Below are positions 28,301-37,688 of a DNA stretch of 64,000 bases, in pieces. Made by a program: the position numbers and the translations under genes. The DNA lies in assembly GCF_027922365.1 (NCBI RefSeq), contig NZ_BSFN01000010.1:54221-118220 (forward strand), in the 5' to 3' direction. The notes below the pieces were generated by a model that was not told the origin of the DNA, did no database searches, and saw only the letters and a list, made by a program, of their open reading frames with translations. Position 1 is the stretch's first letter, and each line of letters opens with the position of its first letter. Origin of the DNA: Pseudomonas turukhanskensis. Its GTDB lineage: Bacteria > Pseudomonadota > Gammaproteobacteria > Pseudomonadales > Pseudomonadaceae.

Positions 28301-29719
28301 ATGGCGACTCCAACTCAGGCTTTTTTCGATGGCTTTGCCGATGCGGACCTGGTCCAGGCGGACAAGGCGCACTACATGCACGGGTACCACGTGTTTGATG
28401 AGCACCGCGAGCAAGGCTCCCTGAATATCGTTGCCGGCGAAGGCGCTTATATCTACGACACGGCGGGTAACCGCTTTCTCGATGCCGTGGGTGGCATGTG
28501 GTGCACCAATATCGGTTTGGGCCGTGAGGAAATGGCCCTGGCCATTGCCGACCAGGTGCGCAAACTGGCCTACGCCAACCCGTTCTGCGACATGGCCAAC
28601 AACGTCGCCATCGATCTGTGTAAAAAACTCGCCAGCCTGGCGCCGGGCGATCTCGATCATGTGTTTCTCACCACCGGCGGCTCCACCGCCGTGGACACCG
28701 CCTACCGCCTGGTTCAGTACTACCAGAACTGCCGCGGCAAGCCGGAGAAAAAGCACGTTATCGCTCGCTACAACGCCTATCACGGCTCCACCGCCTTGTG
28801 CATGCAGATCGGCAACAAGGCCGCCGACCGCGTGCCCGAGTTCGATTATGCCAACGACCGCATCCACCACATCTCCAACCCCAACCCGTACCGCGCGCCG
28901 GCCGGGATGAGCGAGGAGCAGTTTGTCGACTATCTGATTGCCGAGTTCGAAGACAAGATTCTCAGCATCGGTGCCGACAAGGTGGCGGCCTTCTTTGCCG
29001 AGCCGATCATGGGTTCTGGCGGCGTGATCATTCCGCCAGACGGCTACCTCAAACGCATGTGGGAGGTGTGCCAAACCTACGACATTCTGTTTGTCGCCGA
29101 TGAAGTGGTGACCTCGTTCGGCCGTCTGGGCACTTTCTTCGCCAGCGAAGCGCTGTTCGGTGTGCAGCCGGACATCATCACCACCGCCAAGGGCCTGACC
29201 TCAGCCTACCTGCCACTGGGTGCGTGCATTTTTTCCGACCGTATCTGGAAAGTGATCGATGAGCCCGGCAAGGGCCGCTGCTTTACCCACGGGTTTACCT
29301 ACAGCGGCCATCCGGTGTGCTGCACCGCGGCGCTGAAGAACATCGAGATCATTGAGCGGGAAAACCTGCTGGCCCATGTGAACGACGTGGGCGGTTACCT
29401 GGAAGAACGCCTGGCCACGTTGCGCGAGCTGCCGTTGGTGGGTGATGTGCGCTGCAAAAAGCTGATGGCCTGTGTGGAGTTCGTGGCGGATAAACGTAGC
29501 AAGGCGCTGTTTCCGGAAGCGCTGAACATCGGCGAAAAAATCCATACCCGCGCGCAAGCCAAAGGGCTGCTGGTACGGCCCATGGTGCACCTGAACGTGA
29601 TGTCGCCGCCGTTGATCATCAGCCGCGCTCAAGTGGACGAGATTGTGGAAACCCTGCGCGAGTGCATTCTGGAAGTGGCCGACGAGTTGACCGTCAGCGG
29701 CCAATACGCGGGGCAATGA
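28301..29719 (+). CDS. Class-III PLP-dependent aminotransferase (omega-amine type)
   Basis: A 472-residue aminotransferase from the ATG at 28301 (earlier in-frame ATGs at 28286 and 28295 add five residues). The PLP lysine is K297 in IITTAKGLTSAYLPLG. Also seen are GSTAVDTAYRL (phosphate cup), YHGSTA, and VADEVVTSFGRLG with the ring-stacking aspartate. Relatives convert putrescine, beta-alanine or GABA-type amines to aldehydes using pyruvate or 2-oxoglutarate. The exact amine is not readable. Its stop overlaps the LuxR-type regulator start (ATGA at 29716-29719), and the upstream binding protein suggests an amine substrate. Confidence 0.88.
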   Translation: MATPTQAFFDGFADADLVQADKAHYMHGYHVFDEHREQGSLNIVAGEGAYIYDTAGNRFLDAVGGMWCTNIGLGREEMALAIADQVRKLAYANPFCDMANNVAIDLCKKLASLAPGDLDHVFLTTGGSTAVDTAYRLVQYYQNCRGKPEKKHVIARYNAYHGSTALCMQIGNKAADRVPEFDYANDRIHHISNPNPYRAPAGMSEEQFVDYLIAEFEDKILSIGADKVAAFFAEPIMGSGGVIIPPDGYLKRMWEVCQTYDILFVADEVVTSFGRLGTFFASEALFGVQPDIITTAKGLTSAYLPLGACIFSDRIWKVIDEPGKGRCFTHGFTYSGHPVCCTAALKNIEIIERENLLAHVNDVGGYLEERLATLRELPLVGDVRCKKLMACVEFVADKRSKALFPEALNIGEKIHTRAQAKGLLVRPMVHLNVMSPPLIISRAQVDEIVETLRECILEVADELTVSGQYAGQ

Positions 29720-30621
29720 CAATGAGTGTATCCATGGCTTTACGTCACTCGGAGCGCCTGCATAGACTGCGGGCCATGAACAACGCCGATGATTCCCTGG
29801 TTTCCCTGCCGCTGGGCTCGCTGCGCCAGTGGCATAGCGAACTGCAACTGGCCCTGACCCATGTCGAGGGGCTGCAAGCGCTCAGCCATTTGGCCGGTGC
29901 GCTCGGCCACCTGGTGCCGGTGCAGTCGCTGATGATCAGCCTGGAGCGTAAAGACCAGCCGCCGCAGTTGCTCTATCAGCAAGGTATTCCCGAGCATTAC
30001 CGCGACTGGATGCTTAACCGGTATTTCTCCGGCGGTTATCTGCTTGACCCCTTTTGCCTGGCCGTGGAGGGCGGCTTGGCCGAAGGGTTTTACCACTTGA
30101 GCGAAATCGCCCCCGACGACTTTTTCTCAAGCCAGTACTACAAAAACTACTACCTGGAAATCGGCTGCGCCGAAGACAGCTATTACATCGTCAACCTCGA
30201 CAGCCGCAGCAAGCTTTCCGTGTGCCTGTTCCAGGGCATGGGCGCGCAAAACCTGGCGCCCGAGCAGCTCAACCTGCTGCGGGCCATGCAGCCCATGGTG
30301 CGTGAAGTGCTTGCGCAATTCGGCCGGCACTGGCTGCAACAAAGCGGCGCCGGCGATGCCGCCACCGAGCAGGACCATGCCGTGCTCAGCCAGCGCATTC
30401 AGGTGGCATTCAACAACTTTGGTTGTGACCTGCTCACCGAGCGCGAGCGGGAAGTGGCGCACATGGTGCTGCGCGGCCATTCGGTGAAATCGGCAGCCTA
30501 CGAGCTGGCGATCTCGCCCGAAACCGTGCGCATGCACCGCAAAAACCTGTACCTGAAACTGGGGATCAACTCGCAAGCGGAGTTGTTCGCCCAGTTTATC
30601 GACTGGTTACGCCAGGGCTGA
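29716..30621 (+). CDS. LuxR-type HTH regulator of the amine/acyl-CoA cluster
   Basis: A 301-residue regulator if started at the ATG overlapping the aminotransferase stop; an internal ATG at 29776 (MNNADD) is an alternative. The C-terminal 60 residues are a GerE/LuxR helix-turn-helix: LTEREREVAHMVLRGHSVK...ISPETVRMHRKNLYLKLGINSQAEL. The N-terminal 200 residues form an unassigned ligand-sensing domain and lack the tryptophan/aspartate pattern that I would expect of an acyl-homoserine-lactone pocket. It probably senses a pathway metabolite and controls the surrounding genes (inference). It sits in the middle of the cluster, before the CoA genes. Confidence 0.85.
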   Translation: MTMSVSMALRHSERLHRLRAMNNADDSLVSLPLGSLRQWHSELQLALTHVEGLQALSHLAGALGHLVPVQSLMISLERKDQPPQLLYQQGIPEHYRDWMLNRYFSGGYLLDPFCLAVEGGLAEGFYHLSEIAPDDFFSSQYYKNYYLEIGCAEDSYYIVNLDSRSKLSVCLFQGMGAQNLAPEQLNLLRAMQPMVREVLAQFGRHWLQQSGAGDAATEQDHAVLSQRIQVAFNNFGCDLLTEREREVAHMVLRGHSVKSAAYELAISPETVRMHRKNLYLKLGINSQAELFAQFIDWLRQG

Positions 30622-30674
30622 CGCCCACCACGCTACGCGTTCCCCACACGACTTAACACCCTTCGAGGCCGCCT

Positions 30675-31466
30675 ATGACCACGCAGCTCGCTGTGCTTTG
30701 CGAAAAAGAAGCCGGTATTGCCCGCCTGACACTGAACCGCGTTGAACAACGCAATGCGCTGGATATCCCCAGCCTGAATTTTTTGCACGACCTGCTCGAG
30801 CAATTAAACCAGGACCCCGAGGTGCGAGTGGTGGTGGTTACCGGCAACGGCCGCAGCTTTTGCGCAGGCGCCGACCTGACCGAATGGGCCGCCGCCGAAG
30901 CCCGCGGCCAGCTGGAAACCTACGGCTGGACCGAAGCGGCGCACCGCCTGATGGCGCGTTTGTATAGCCTGGAAAAACCGACCATCGCTGCCATCAACGG
31001 CACGGCCGTGGGTGCGGGCATGGACCTGGCGTTGTGCTGCGACCTGCGTATTGCCGCGCAGTCAGCACGCTTCAAGGCCGGCTACACCAGCATGGCGTAC
31101 TCCCCGGATGCCGGCGCCAGCTGGCACTTGCCACGCCTGATCGGCGCCGAGCTGGCCAAGCGGTTTCTTTTCCTCGACGAACTCTGGGGCGCCGAGCGCG
31201 CACTGGCTGCCGGCTTGGTCGGTGAGCTGTGTGCCGATGAGCAACTGCCCAGTGCCGTCGCCGAGCTGGCCCAGCGTCTGGCCAACGGGCCGACCTTTGC
31301 CTTTGCGCAAACCAAACAGCTTATTCGTGACGGCGAACAGCGTGACCTGCCGCAGCACCTGCAAGCCGAACTGGCGGCCGGCCTGCTGTGTGGTCGCAGT
31401 GCTGATGGCGCAGAAGCGTTGCGCGCCAGCGTGGAAAAACGCGCGCCGCGGTTTATCGGCCGCTAA
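30675..31466 (+). CDS. Enoyl-CoA hydratase/isomerase family protein
   Basis: A 263-residue crotonase-fold protein. The oxyanion-hole segments are seen as SFCAGADLTEW near residue 61 and AINGTAVGAGMDLALCCDLRIAA near 108, the second with the usual glycine. A crotonase-type acidic pair is not clear: the position before the second glycine loop reads PDAGASWHLPRLIG, with Asp rather than the usual Glu, so hydratase activity is uncertain and an isomerase or hydrolase is possible. A GAGG ribosome site precedes the ATG. It is followed by an acyl-CoA dehydrogenase and a CoA ligase, suggesting that all act on one CoA ester. Confidence 0.87.
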   Translation: MTTQLAVLCEKEAGIARLTLNRVEQRNALDIPSLNFLHDLLEQLNQDPEVRVVVVTGNGRSFCAGADLTEWAAAEARGQLETYGWTEAAHRLMARLYSLEKPTIAAINGTAVGAGMDLALCCDLRIAAQSARFKAGYTSMAYSPDAGASWHLPRLIGAELAKRFLFLDELWGAERALAAGLVGELCADEQLPSAVAELAQRLANGPTFAFAQTKQLIRDGEQRDLPQHLQAELAAGLLCGRSADGAEALRASVEKRAPRFIGR

Positions 31467-31502
31467 CCCAATAACAACCCCGTAGAGCGGGCAGGTGCAG
31501 GT

Positions 31503-32663
31503 ATGAATTTCCAACTCACGCAAGAACAAGAAATGTTGGTGGAGTCGGTACGCAGCTTTGTCGCCAAGGAACTGCTGCCCCACGAAGACGCGGTGGATCG
31601 CGCCGATGAAGTGTCACCCGAGCTTGCCGCCGAGATTCGAAGCAAGGCCATCGCCGCCGGCTTTTATGCTTTCAATATGCCGGAGGAGGTCGGCGGCGGC
31701 GGGCTGGATTATCTGTCTCAGGCGCTGATCGAGCGCGAGTTGTCCAAGGTTTCCTGGGCAGTGCATGTGTTTGTCGCGCGGCCCTCGAAAATCCTGATGG
31801 CCTGCAAGGGCCAACAGATTCAGGACTACCTGCTGCCGTGCGTGCAGGGCGAAAAGGTCGATTGCTTTGCCCTGACCGAACCCGGTGCGGGCTCCGATGC
31901 CAATGCGATCAAAACCCGCGCAGTGCGTGATGGCGACGACTTTGTCCTGAACGGCAGCAAGCACTTTATCAGCCACGCCGGGCATGCCGATTTCGCCATC
32001 GTGTTCGCCGTCACCGACAGCTACGAGCACAACGGCCGCAAGCGCAATGCCGTGACCTCGTTTCTGGTCGACCGCAACACTCCCGGTATGACCATTCGCC
32101 GTGGCCCCAAATGCGTGAGCAACCGCGGCTACCACACCTTCGAGATGTTCTTCGACGACTGCCGGGTACCGGCCAGCAAGGTGCTGGGCGAAGTCGACAA
32201 AGGTTGGGAAGTGGCCAACGCCTGGCTGACCGCCGGGCGGGTGATGGTTGCCGCCAACTGCGTGGGCCAGGCGCAGCGTGCGCTGGATGTGTCCTTGCAA
32301 TGGGCAGCAGACCGCAAACAATTCGGCCAGGCCATCGGCAGCTACCAGGGCGTTTCGTTCAAGCTGGCCGATATGGCCACGCAAATTCGCGCAGCAGAAC
32401 TGCTCACCCTGCACACCGCCTGGAAAATGGACCAGGGCAGCATGACCGATGGCGATGCGGGCATGGCCAAACTGTTTGCCAGTGAAGTGCTGGGCAAGGT
32501 GGCCGATGAAGCGGTGCAGATTTTCGGTGGCATGGGCTTGATGGACGAAGGGCCGGTGGAACGCATCTGGCGTAACGCGCGGATCGAGCGGATCTGGGAG
32601 GGCACGTCGGAAATCCAGCGCCACATCATTTCCCGCGAATTGCTGCGGCCGTTGTTGCGTTAA
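31503..32663 (+). CDS. Acyl-CoA dehydrogenase
   Basis: A 386-residue FAD enzyme of normal family length. Signatures: CFALTEPGAGSDANAIKT near residue 120, GFSFKL-type helix sequence around 280, QIFGGMGLMDEGPVERIWRN near 340, and the C-terminal IWEGTSEIQRHII whose glutamate is the usual catalytic base. It oxidises an acyl-CoA to the 2-enoyl-CoA and passes electrons to electron-transfer flavoprotein. It is 36 bp after the hydratase and 13 bp before the CoA ligase, consistent with one operon. Chain length and substrate cannot be judged. Confidence 0.92.
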   Translation: MNFQLTQEQEMLVESVRSFVAKELLPHEDAVDRADEVSPELAAEIRSKAIAAGFYAFNMPEEVGGGGLDYLSQALIERELSKVSWAVHVFVARPSKILMACKGQQIQDYLLPCVQGEKVDCFALTEPGAGSDANAIKTRAVRDGDDFVLNGSKHFISHAGHADFAIVFAVTDSYEHNGRKRNAVTSFLVDRNTPGMTIRRGPKCVSNRGYHTFEMFFDDCRVPASKVLGEVDKGWEVANAWLTAGRVMVAANCVGQAQRALDVSLQWAADRKQFGQAIGSYQGVSFKLADMATQIRAAELLTLHTAWKMDQGSMTDGDAGMAKLFASEVLGKVADEAVQIFGGMGLMDEGPVERIWRNARIERIWEGTSEIQRHIISRELLRPLLR

Positions 32664-32676
32664 GGGGAGTGTGGAT

Positions 32677-34773
32677 ATGAGCCTGCGTGACAACCTCAAA
32701 CGTATGCTGGCCCCACGGCACCTGGCCTTTGTCGGCGGGCGCAGCATGGCCCGAGCCCTCAAGCGCTGTGCCGAGGGTGGCTATCAAGGCCCGATGTGGC
32801 TGGTGAACCCGCACCATGCCGAACTTGATGGCGTGCCGTGCGTGGCCAGCGTTACCGATTTGCCCTGCGGCCCGGACGCTGTGTTTGTCGCCACCAACCG
32901 CGAGCTGACCCTCGAGTGCGTGGCGCAACTGGCGGCCACAGGTGCCGGCGGGGCGATCTGCTATGCCTCCGGCTTCGCTGAAACCGGTGAGGCGGGCACC
33001 CGGCTGCAGGAACAACTGCTGCGGGCAGCGGGTGATATGGCGCTGCTGGGGCCTAACTGCTACGGCCTGCTGGACTACCTGCACAGCGCCGCGCTGTGGC
33101 CGGTGGCCCATGGTGGCAAGGCGGTGGAAAAGGGCGTGGCGGTGCTGACCCAGAGCGGCAACTTCGCGTACAACCTGTCCATGAGCGACCGCTCGCTACC
33201 CATCGCCTATATGGCATCGGTGGGTAACCAGGCGCAGGCCGGCGTGGCGGAGTTGATGGATGTGCTGCTGGACGAACCACGGGTTACCGCTATCGGCTTG
33301 CACCTCGAAGGGCTAAAGAACGTCCCCGGCTTTGCCGCGGCGGCCCACAAGGCGCTGCTCAAGGGCATTCCTATCATTGCGCTAAAAACCGGTGTGTCGC
33401 AGCTTGGCGCGCAGTTGGCGCTGAGCCACACCAGCTCGCTGGCGGGCTCCGACACGCTGTACGACAGCCTGTTCGAACGCTTGGGCGTGATTCGCGTCAG
33501 CGGCCCGGTGAGCTTTGTTGAGACGCTCAAGGCCGCTGCCTGCGGTAACCTGCCGGCCGGTAATCGCCTGATTGCCTTGGCGTGCTCGGGCGGCGACGCC
33601 GGCTTGCTGGCGGACTATAGCGAGCGTAATGGTCTGCAGCTGCCGTCGCTAGACCACGTCCAACGCGGTGAGCTGGCCAGCGTTCTGCCCAGTTACGCCA
33701 ACCTGGTCAATCCGCTGGATTTCACCACCGCTATCTGGGGCGATGGCGCAGCGTTGCAGCAGATGCTCGACAGCACCTTGCGCACCGAAGCCGATGCCGC
33801 TGTTCTGGTGCTCGACTACCCAAGCGAGGCCACCGGGGAACGCAAGGAATGCGACCTGCTGCTGCAGCGCTACAGCGAAGCGTTGGTGCGACACGGCAAG
33901 GTCGGTTTTGTAACCTCGGCGTTTCCCGAATTACTGCCTGCCAGCGCTCGTGAGCGGCTGCATGCCCAAGGGATTGCCGCCTTGCAAGGGGTTGAAGACG
34001 GCCTGGCGGCGTGGGGCAAGATCGCCCACTACCAACAGCACCGCGCCACCTTGCTGGCCCGAGGCGAGTCGGCGTTGCTGCCGCTTTGCCCGCAGGCAGT
34101 GGCAGGCGAGGGCGTGCTGTTGAACGAATGGCAGTCCAAGCAAGCCTTGCGCGCCTTTGGCCTGCCAGTGCCGGCCGGCGAATTAAGCACCCCGGAACGC
34201 ACCCTGGCCGCCGCCCAGCGCGTGGGTTATCCGTTGGTGCTTAAAGCGGTTAGCTGCCAGTTGCCGCATAAAACCGAAGCCGGTGCAGTGGCGCTGAACC
34301 TGGCCACGCCACAGGCGCTGCAAGTGGCGCTGGAAGAAATGCGCGGACGTATCGCGGCCTATGCACCGCAGATGCCTTTCGACCAGGTTTTGCTGGAGCC
34401 AATGGCCACAGCGCCGTTGGCCGAGTTGATCGTGGGCATCAAACGGGAGAGCGGCTTTGCCTTGGCGCTGATCATTGGTGCAGGTGGCGTATTGGTTGAG
34501 TTGCTGAACGATAGCCGCAGCCTGTTGCTACCCACCACCGATGCGGCCATTCGTGCCGCGTTATTGAGCCTGCACAGCGTGCGCCTGCTGCAAGGATTTC
34601 GCGGGCGGCCGGCTGCGGATCTGGACGCCGTGGTGTCAGCCATACGCGCGGTCGCCGATTACGCCTGTGAAAACGCCGGGCACCTGTTGGAACTGGACGT
34701 GAATCCGCTGCTGGTTGGCGTTGATACCACCCTTGGCGTAGACGCACTGATTCGCCTGGAGCAGCAACCGTGA
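32677..34773 (+). CDS. NDP-forming acyl-CoA synthetase (acetate-CoA ligase family)
   Basis: A 698-residue protein. The ATG at 32677 follows GGGGAG by seven bases and is preferred over the in-frame GTG at 32671. Domains in order: CoA-binding Rossmann domain (about 1-130), two succinyl-CoA-ligase-like flavodoxin domains (to about 450) with the phospho-histidine segment ALSHTSSLAGSD, and an ATP-grasp domain (about 470-690) with VLKAVSCQLPHKTEAGAV. Such enzymes make an acyl-CoA from the acid with ATP (ADP plus phosphate) or run in reverse. It activates or releases the acid handled by the adjacent dehydrogenase and hydratase (inference). Its stop overlaps the next gene (GTGA). Confidence 0.9.
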   Translation: MSLRDNLKRMLAPRHLAFVGGRSMARALKRCAEGGYQGPMWLVNPHHAELDGVPCVASVTDLPCGPDAVFVATNRELTLECVAQLAATGAGGAICYASGFAETGEAGTRLQEQLLRAAGDMALLGPNCYGLLDYLHSAALWPVAHGGKAVEKGVAVLTQSGNFAYNLSMSDRSLPIAYMASVGNQAQAGVAELMDVLLDEPRVTAIGLHLEGLKNVPGFAAAAHKALLKGIPIIALKTGVSQLGAQLALSHTSSLAGSDTLYDSLFERLGVIRVSGPVSFVETLKAAACGNLPAGNRLIALACSGGDAGLLADYSERNGLQLPSLDHVQRGELASVLPSYANLVNPLDFTTAIWGDGAALQQMLDSTLRTEADAAVLVLDYPSEATGERKECDLLLQRYSEALVRHGKVGFVTSAFPELLPASARERLHAQGIAALQGVEDGLAAWGKIAHYQQHRATLLARGESALLPLCPQAVAGEGVLLNEWQSKQALRAFGLPVPAGELSTPERTLAAAQRVGYPLVLKAVSCQLPHKTEAGAVALNLATPQALQVALEEMRGRIAAYAPQMPFDQVLLEPMATAPLAELIVGIKRESGFALALIIGAGGVLVELLNDSRSLLLPTTDAAIRAALLSLHSVRLLQGFRGRPAADLDAVVSAIRAVADYACENAGHLLELDVNPLLVGVDTTLGVDALIRLEQQP

Positions 34774-35492
34774 ACGTACTGATAGTGCATGCCCACCCCG
34801 AAGCCAAATCGTTCACCGCCGCTCTGGCCAGCTTGGCGCGGCAGACGCTGCAAGCGCAGGGCCATCAGGTGCAAACCAGCGACCTGTACGCCATGCAGTG
34901 GAACCCGGTGGCCAGCGCGGCCGATTTTTCCGAGCGGGAGAATTCGGACTACCTGGTGTACGCCCTGGAGCAGCGCCTGGCGGTAAAAAACAGCAGCCTG
35001 GCCGTTGATATCCGGCAGGAGCTGGACAAGCTGCTGTGGGCAGACCTGCTGATTCTCAATTTTCCGCTGTATTGGTTTTCTGTGCCGGCCATGCTCAAGG
35101 GCTGGATCGACCGGGTGCTGGTCAGCGGTATTTGTTACGGCGGTAAGCGGTTCTACGACCAGGGCGGCTTGAGCGGCAAGAAAGCCCTGGTCAGCCTGAC
35201 CTTGGGTGGGCGCGAACATATGTTCGGCGACGGCGCCATCCATGGCCCGTTGCAAGACATGCTGCGACCGTTGCTGCGCGGCACCCTGGCGTATGTGGGG
35301 TTTGAAGTGCTGGCGCCGTTTGTGGCCTGGCATGTGCCCTATATCAGCGACGAGGCGCGTGGCGAGTTTCTGCGCCGTTATGCCGAGCGCCTACAGCATC
35401 TGGATGACGAGCAACCGCTGGAGTTTCCGAAGTTGGCGCAGTTTGATGAGGCGTTAAAGCCGATCGCTGACGTGTCGCCTAGCTCGCCATAG
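34770..35492 (+). CDS. Flavodoxin-fold NAD(P)H-dependent oxidoreductase
   Basis: A 240-residue protein of the NQO1/KefF-like family, starting at a GTG that overlaps the acyl-CoA synthetase stop (34770-34773). The FMN/FAD-binding start MNVLIVHAHPEAKSFTAAL is typical, followed by FPLYWFSVPAMLKGWIDRVL (residues about 98-117) and a GGREHMFG loop. It likely reduces quinones or other electrophiles with two electrons. Translational coupling places it in the amine/acyl-CoA operon, but its role there is unknown. The C-terminus is followed by a palindromic repeat. Confidence 0.88.
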   Translation: MNVLIVHAHPEAKSFTAALASLARQTLQAQGHQVQTSDLYAMQWNPVASAADFSERENSDYLVYALEQRLAVKNSSLAVDIRQELDKLLWADLLILNFPLYWFSVPAMLKGWIDRVLVSGICYGGKRFYDQGGLSGKKALVSLTLGGREHMFGDGAIHGPLQDMLRPLLRGTLAYVGFEVLAPFVAWHVPYISDEARGEFLRRYAERLQHLDDEQPLEFPKLAQFDEALKPIADVSPSSP

Positions 35493-35500
35493 GCTTCGGT

Positions 35501-35580
35501 ATTCTGGGTCCCCGCCTGCGCGGGGACGACGGGGGCACTTCAACGTTCATCGTCATCCCGCGAAGGCGGGGATCAAGAAT
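35501..35580. repeat. Inverted repeat pair of the GTCATCCC family
   Basis: ATTCTGGGTCCCCGCCTGCG...GGGGACGACGG faces CGTCATCCCGCGAAGGCGGGGATCAAGAAT across about 15 bp. Same family as the copies at 1-520, 14066-14147 and 60750-60830. It closes the preceding operon. The segment up to 35749 has no gene. Confidence 0.8.
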
Positions 35581-35749
35581 CGCCAAGCGGGCGGCGGTAT
35601 CTGATAAACGACGAGCGCCGCGCTTCACATCAGCCAGCAACTTGCCAATCCCAAACCCGACACTACGCTGATCTAGCCGCACACGCGGCAGGGGGCATCC
35701 CGTCAGGCAGTCAAGGATGCGAAGCGGACTGCTGATTCAGGAGGCCAAC

Positions 35750-37072
35750 ATGCCTCGTTCAATTGTGATCGTTCATGGCTGGAGCGACGAAGGCAAGTCA
35801 TTCACCAAGCTGGCCAAGCAGATAACCACCTGGTTTGGCGCGCCGCCTGTCCAGATCAGGATCGCTGACTGGATATCCCTGCAAAACGATGTCACCTATG
35901 CCGATCTGGCCGTGGCCATGGAGCGCGCCTGGATTGCCAGTGGCCTGTCAAAAAAGCCCCACAGCGTGGATATCGTCACCCACAGCACCGGGGCATTGGT
36001 GGTGCGCGAATGGATGACCCGTTACTACACCAGCGACACCGCGCCGATCCAGCGTTTCGTAATGCTGGCACCGGCGAACTTCGGCTCACCGTTGGCCCAT
36101 AAGGGCCGCTCGTTTATTGGCCGCGTGCTCAAGGGCTGGAACCGCTTTATCGGCCAGACCGGCACGCAGATTCTCAAGGGGCTTGAATTAGGCTCGCCTT
36201 ACACCATGGAGCTCGCTCGCCGCGATCTGTTCGGCACCAGCACCTGGTATGGCAGCGGCAAGATTCTGGCGACCGTGCTGGTTGGCAACGTCGGCTATGA
36301 CGGGGTGGAGGCTATCGCCAACGAAGACGGCAGCGACGGCACCGTGCGCATCAGTACCGCCAACCTCAACGCGTCACGCTTGACCCTGGCGCTGGACCAG
36401 CATCAGCAGGCAAAACCCGGCTGGAAGCTTGAGCGCGCCAATGGCGCAATCGCATTCGGCATTGTCGACCAGGAAAACCACAGCACTGTTGCGTTGAAAG
36501 ACAGAGGGCCGAAAAACCCCAACACCCTGACCCTTATTCAGGCGGCGTTGAACGTCACCGATGCCGACTTCGCTCCAGCCAACGGCTCGTTTGCCTGGCA
36601 GAGCAAAATCGACCAGATAAGCCCGTTTATTGGCAGCCAATCGCCGCGTTATCAGAACCTCGCCGCCCATGTAAGCGACGACCTTGAGCACGATGTGTTG
36701 GACTATTTTTTCCAGCTGTACCGGCAGGTGAATTCGGACCGCAAGTTTGAAAAAGAGCTGTACGAGAAGGTGATCACCACCGTTCACCCATATGAAGACA
36801 ACGGCTCCTACCGCTCCATCTACCTATCGATCAGTGAGTTGGAACGGGTGGTGCAGAAGTTTGGCCTGGAATTCATGTATCTGAGCCTGTCAGCGCAACC
36901 GCTGTTTCGCCCACCACAGCAACCGGTGGGGTACGGCAGCGTGAGTGCCAGCAGCACCGACGGGTTGGCGATTCCTGCGGCTGAGCTAAAAAACTTCTTT
37001 GTCGCGCACACCACGCTGTTGGTGGAGATCGTGATCGACCGGCAGATCGATGCGTCTACGTTCACCTTGTGA
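35750..37072 (+). CDS. Lipase/esterase-like alpha/beta hydrolase
   Basis: A 440-residue protein. The ATG at 35750 is chosen for the AGGAGG six bases upstream. The oxyanion segment IVIVHGW is at 5-11 and the nucleophile elbow is THSTG with S79 (a T-H-S-x-G variant of G-x-S-x-G). APANFGSPLA follows, as in triacylglycerol lipases. No signal peptide is visible, so it may be cytoplasmic or exported by another route. The C-terminal 200 residues do not match the hydrolase core and end in a beta-rich part. This larger architecture resembles cell-associated or type-VI-linked lipase-like proteins, but no secretion genes are nearby. Substrate unknown. Confidence 0.8.
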   Translation: MPRSIVIVHGWSDEGKSFTKLAKQITTWFGAPPVQIRIADWISLQNDVTYADLAVAMERAWIASGLSKKPHSVDIVTHSTGALVVREWMTRYYTSDTAPIQRFVMLAPANFGSPLAHKGRSFIGRVLKGWNRFIGQTGTQILKGLELGSPYTMELARRDLFGTSTWYGSGKILATVLVGNVGYDGVEAIANEDGSDGTVRISTANLNASRLTLALDQHQQAKPGWKLERANGAIAFGIVDQENHSTVALKDRGPKNPNTLTLIQAALNVTDADFAPANGSFAWQSKIDQISPFIGSQSPRYQNLAAHVSDDLEHDVLDYFFQLYRQVNSDRKFEKELYEKVITTVHPYEDNGSYRSIYLSISELERVVQKFGLEFMYLSLSAQPLFRPPQQPVGYGSVSASSTDGLAIPAAELKNFFVAHTTLLVEIVIDRQIDASTFTL

Positions 37073-37079
37073 TGTTGCC

Positions 37080-37108
37080 AGCGGATCAGTCTGAGAGATT
37101 GATCCGCT
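37080..37108. terminator. Hairpin between convergent lipase and GNAT genes
   Basis: AGCGGATCA (37080-37088) and TGATCCGCT (37100-37108) are perfectly complementary around an 11-base loop. The stem overlaps the last codons of the GNAT gene. The same AGCGGATCA stem forms the ends of the 14.03-14.18 kb element. Confidence 0.65.
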
Positions 37109-37586
37109 TGGCCATCTCCGACGTGCCGCCCCAGCCCAAGGCTTCGTACACGGGCCTGCCCACCTGAGTGGCATGCAGCACGGCGAAGCTGATGCCTCGC
37201 TGGCTGAATTGCGCTTCGGCCACCTGCATCAACCGCGAGGCCAGTCCGCGCCGCCGATAGGCTGGCTCAACGAATACATTCAACACATAACCACGCAGGT
37301 CCTGGGTGGGATGGGAGGGGTGGGGCGGCCATTCGATGCTCATCAGGCCGATGGCAGCAGCGGGCTGGTCGTCGTCGTGCACGATAAACCCGAAGTAACG
37401 CCCATCGGCCAGGCGCGGTATGAGCCAGGGGCGGAAGTGTTCGGTCATTACCTGCAACTGACCCGCATCGCCGCCGGCTTCCAGAAACATGGTTTCGCGG
37501 TGCGCGCAGATCAGCTCAAGATCGCTTGGGGCTAAGCGCCGCAGCTGTAATGGAGCGAAGTCGATGGTGTCTGGAATGCTGTTCAT
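37086..37586 (-). CDS. GNAT family N-acetyltransferase
   Basis: A 166-residue acetyltransferase from the ATG at 37586; the frame is open 24 codons further upstream but that part looks non-coding. The acetyl-CoA-binding motif A is YVLNVFVEPAYRRRGLASRLM (about residues 104-124), containing the R-R-x-G-L-A pyrophosphate loop. Motif B follows as LHATQVGRPVYEALGW. The substrate is not recognisable; small-molecule or protein amine are both possible. Convergent with the lipase gene, ending in a shared hairpin. Confidence 0.88.
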   Translation of the reverse strand: MNSIPDTIDFAPLQLRRLAPSDLELICAHRETMFLEAGGDAGQLQVMTEHFRPWLIPRLADGRYFGFIVHDDDQPAAAIGLMSIEWPPHPSHPTQDLRGYVLNVFVEPAYRRRGLASRLMQVAEAQFSQRGISFAVLHATQVGRPVYEALGWGGTSEMAKRINLSD

Positions 37587-37688
37587 GTCGCGCCCCGAGC
37601 CAGTGAATGTTGCCGATGCTAGGACGCGGTCGTCGCGGCTAACAGAGTCAGATCCCAAGTAAATGGACCATACAGCCGCCGCGAGGAA

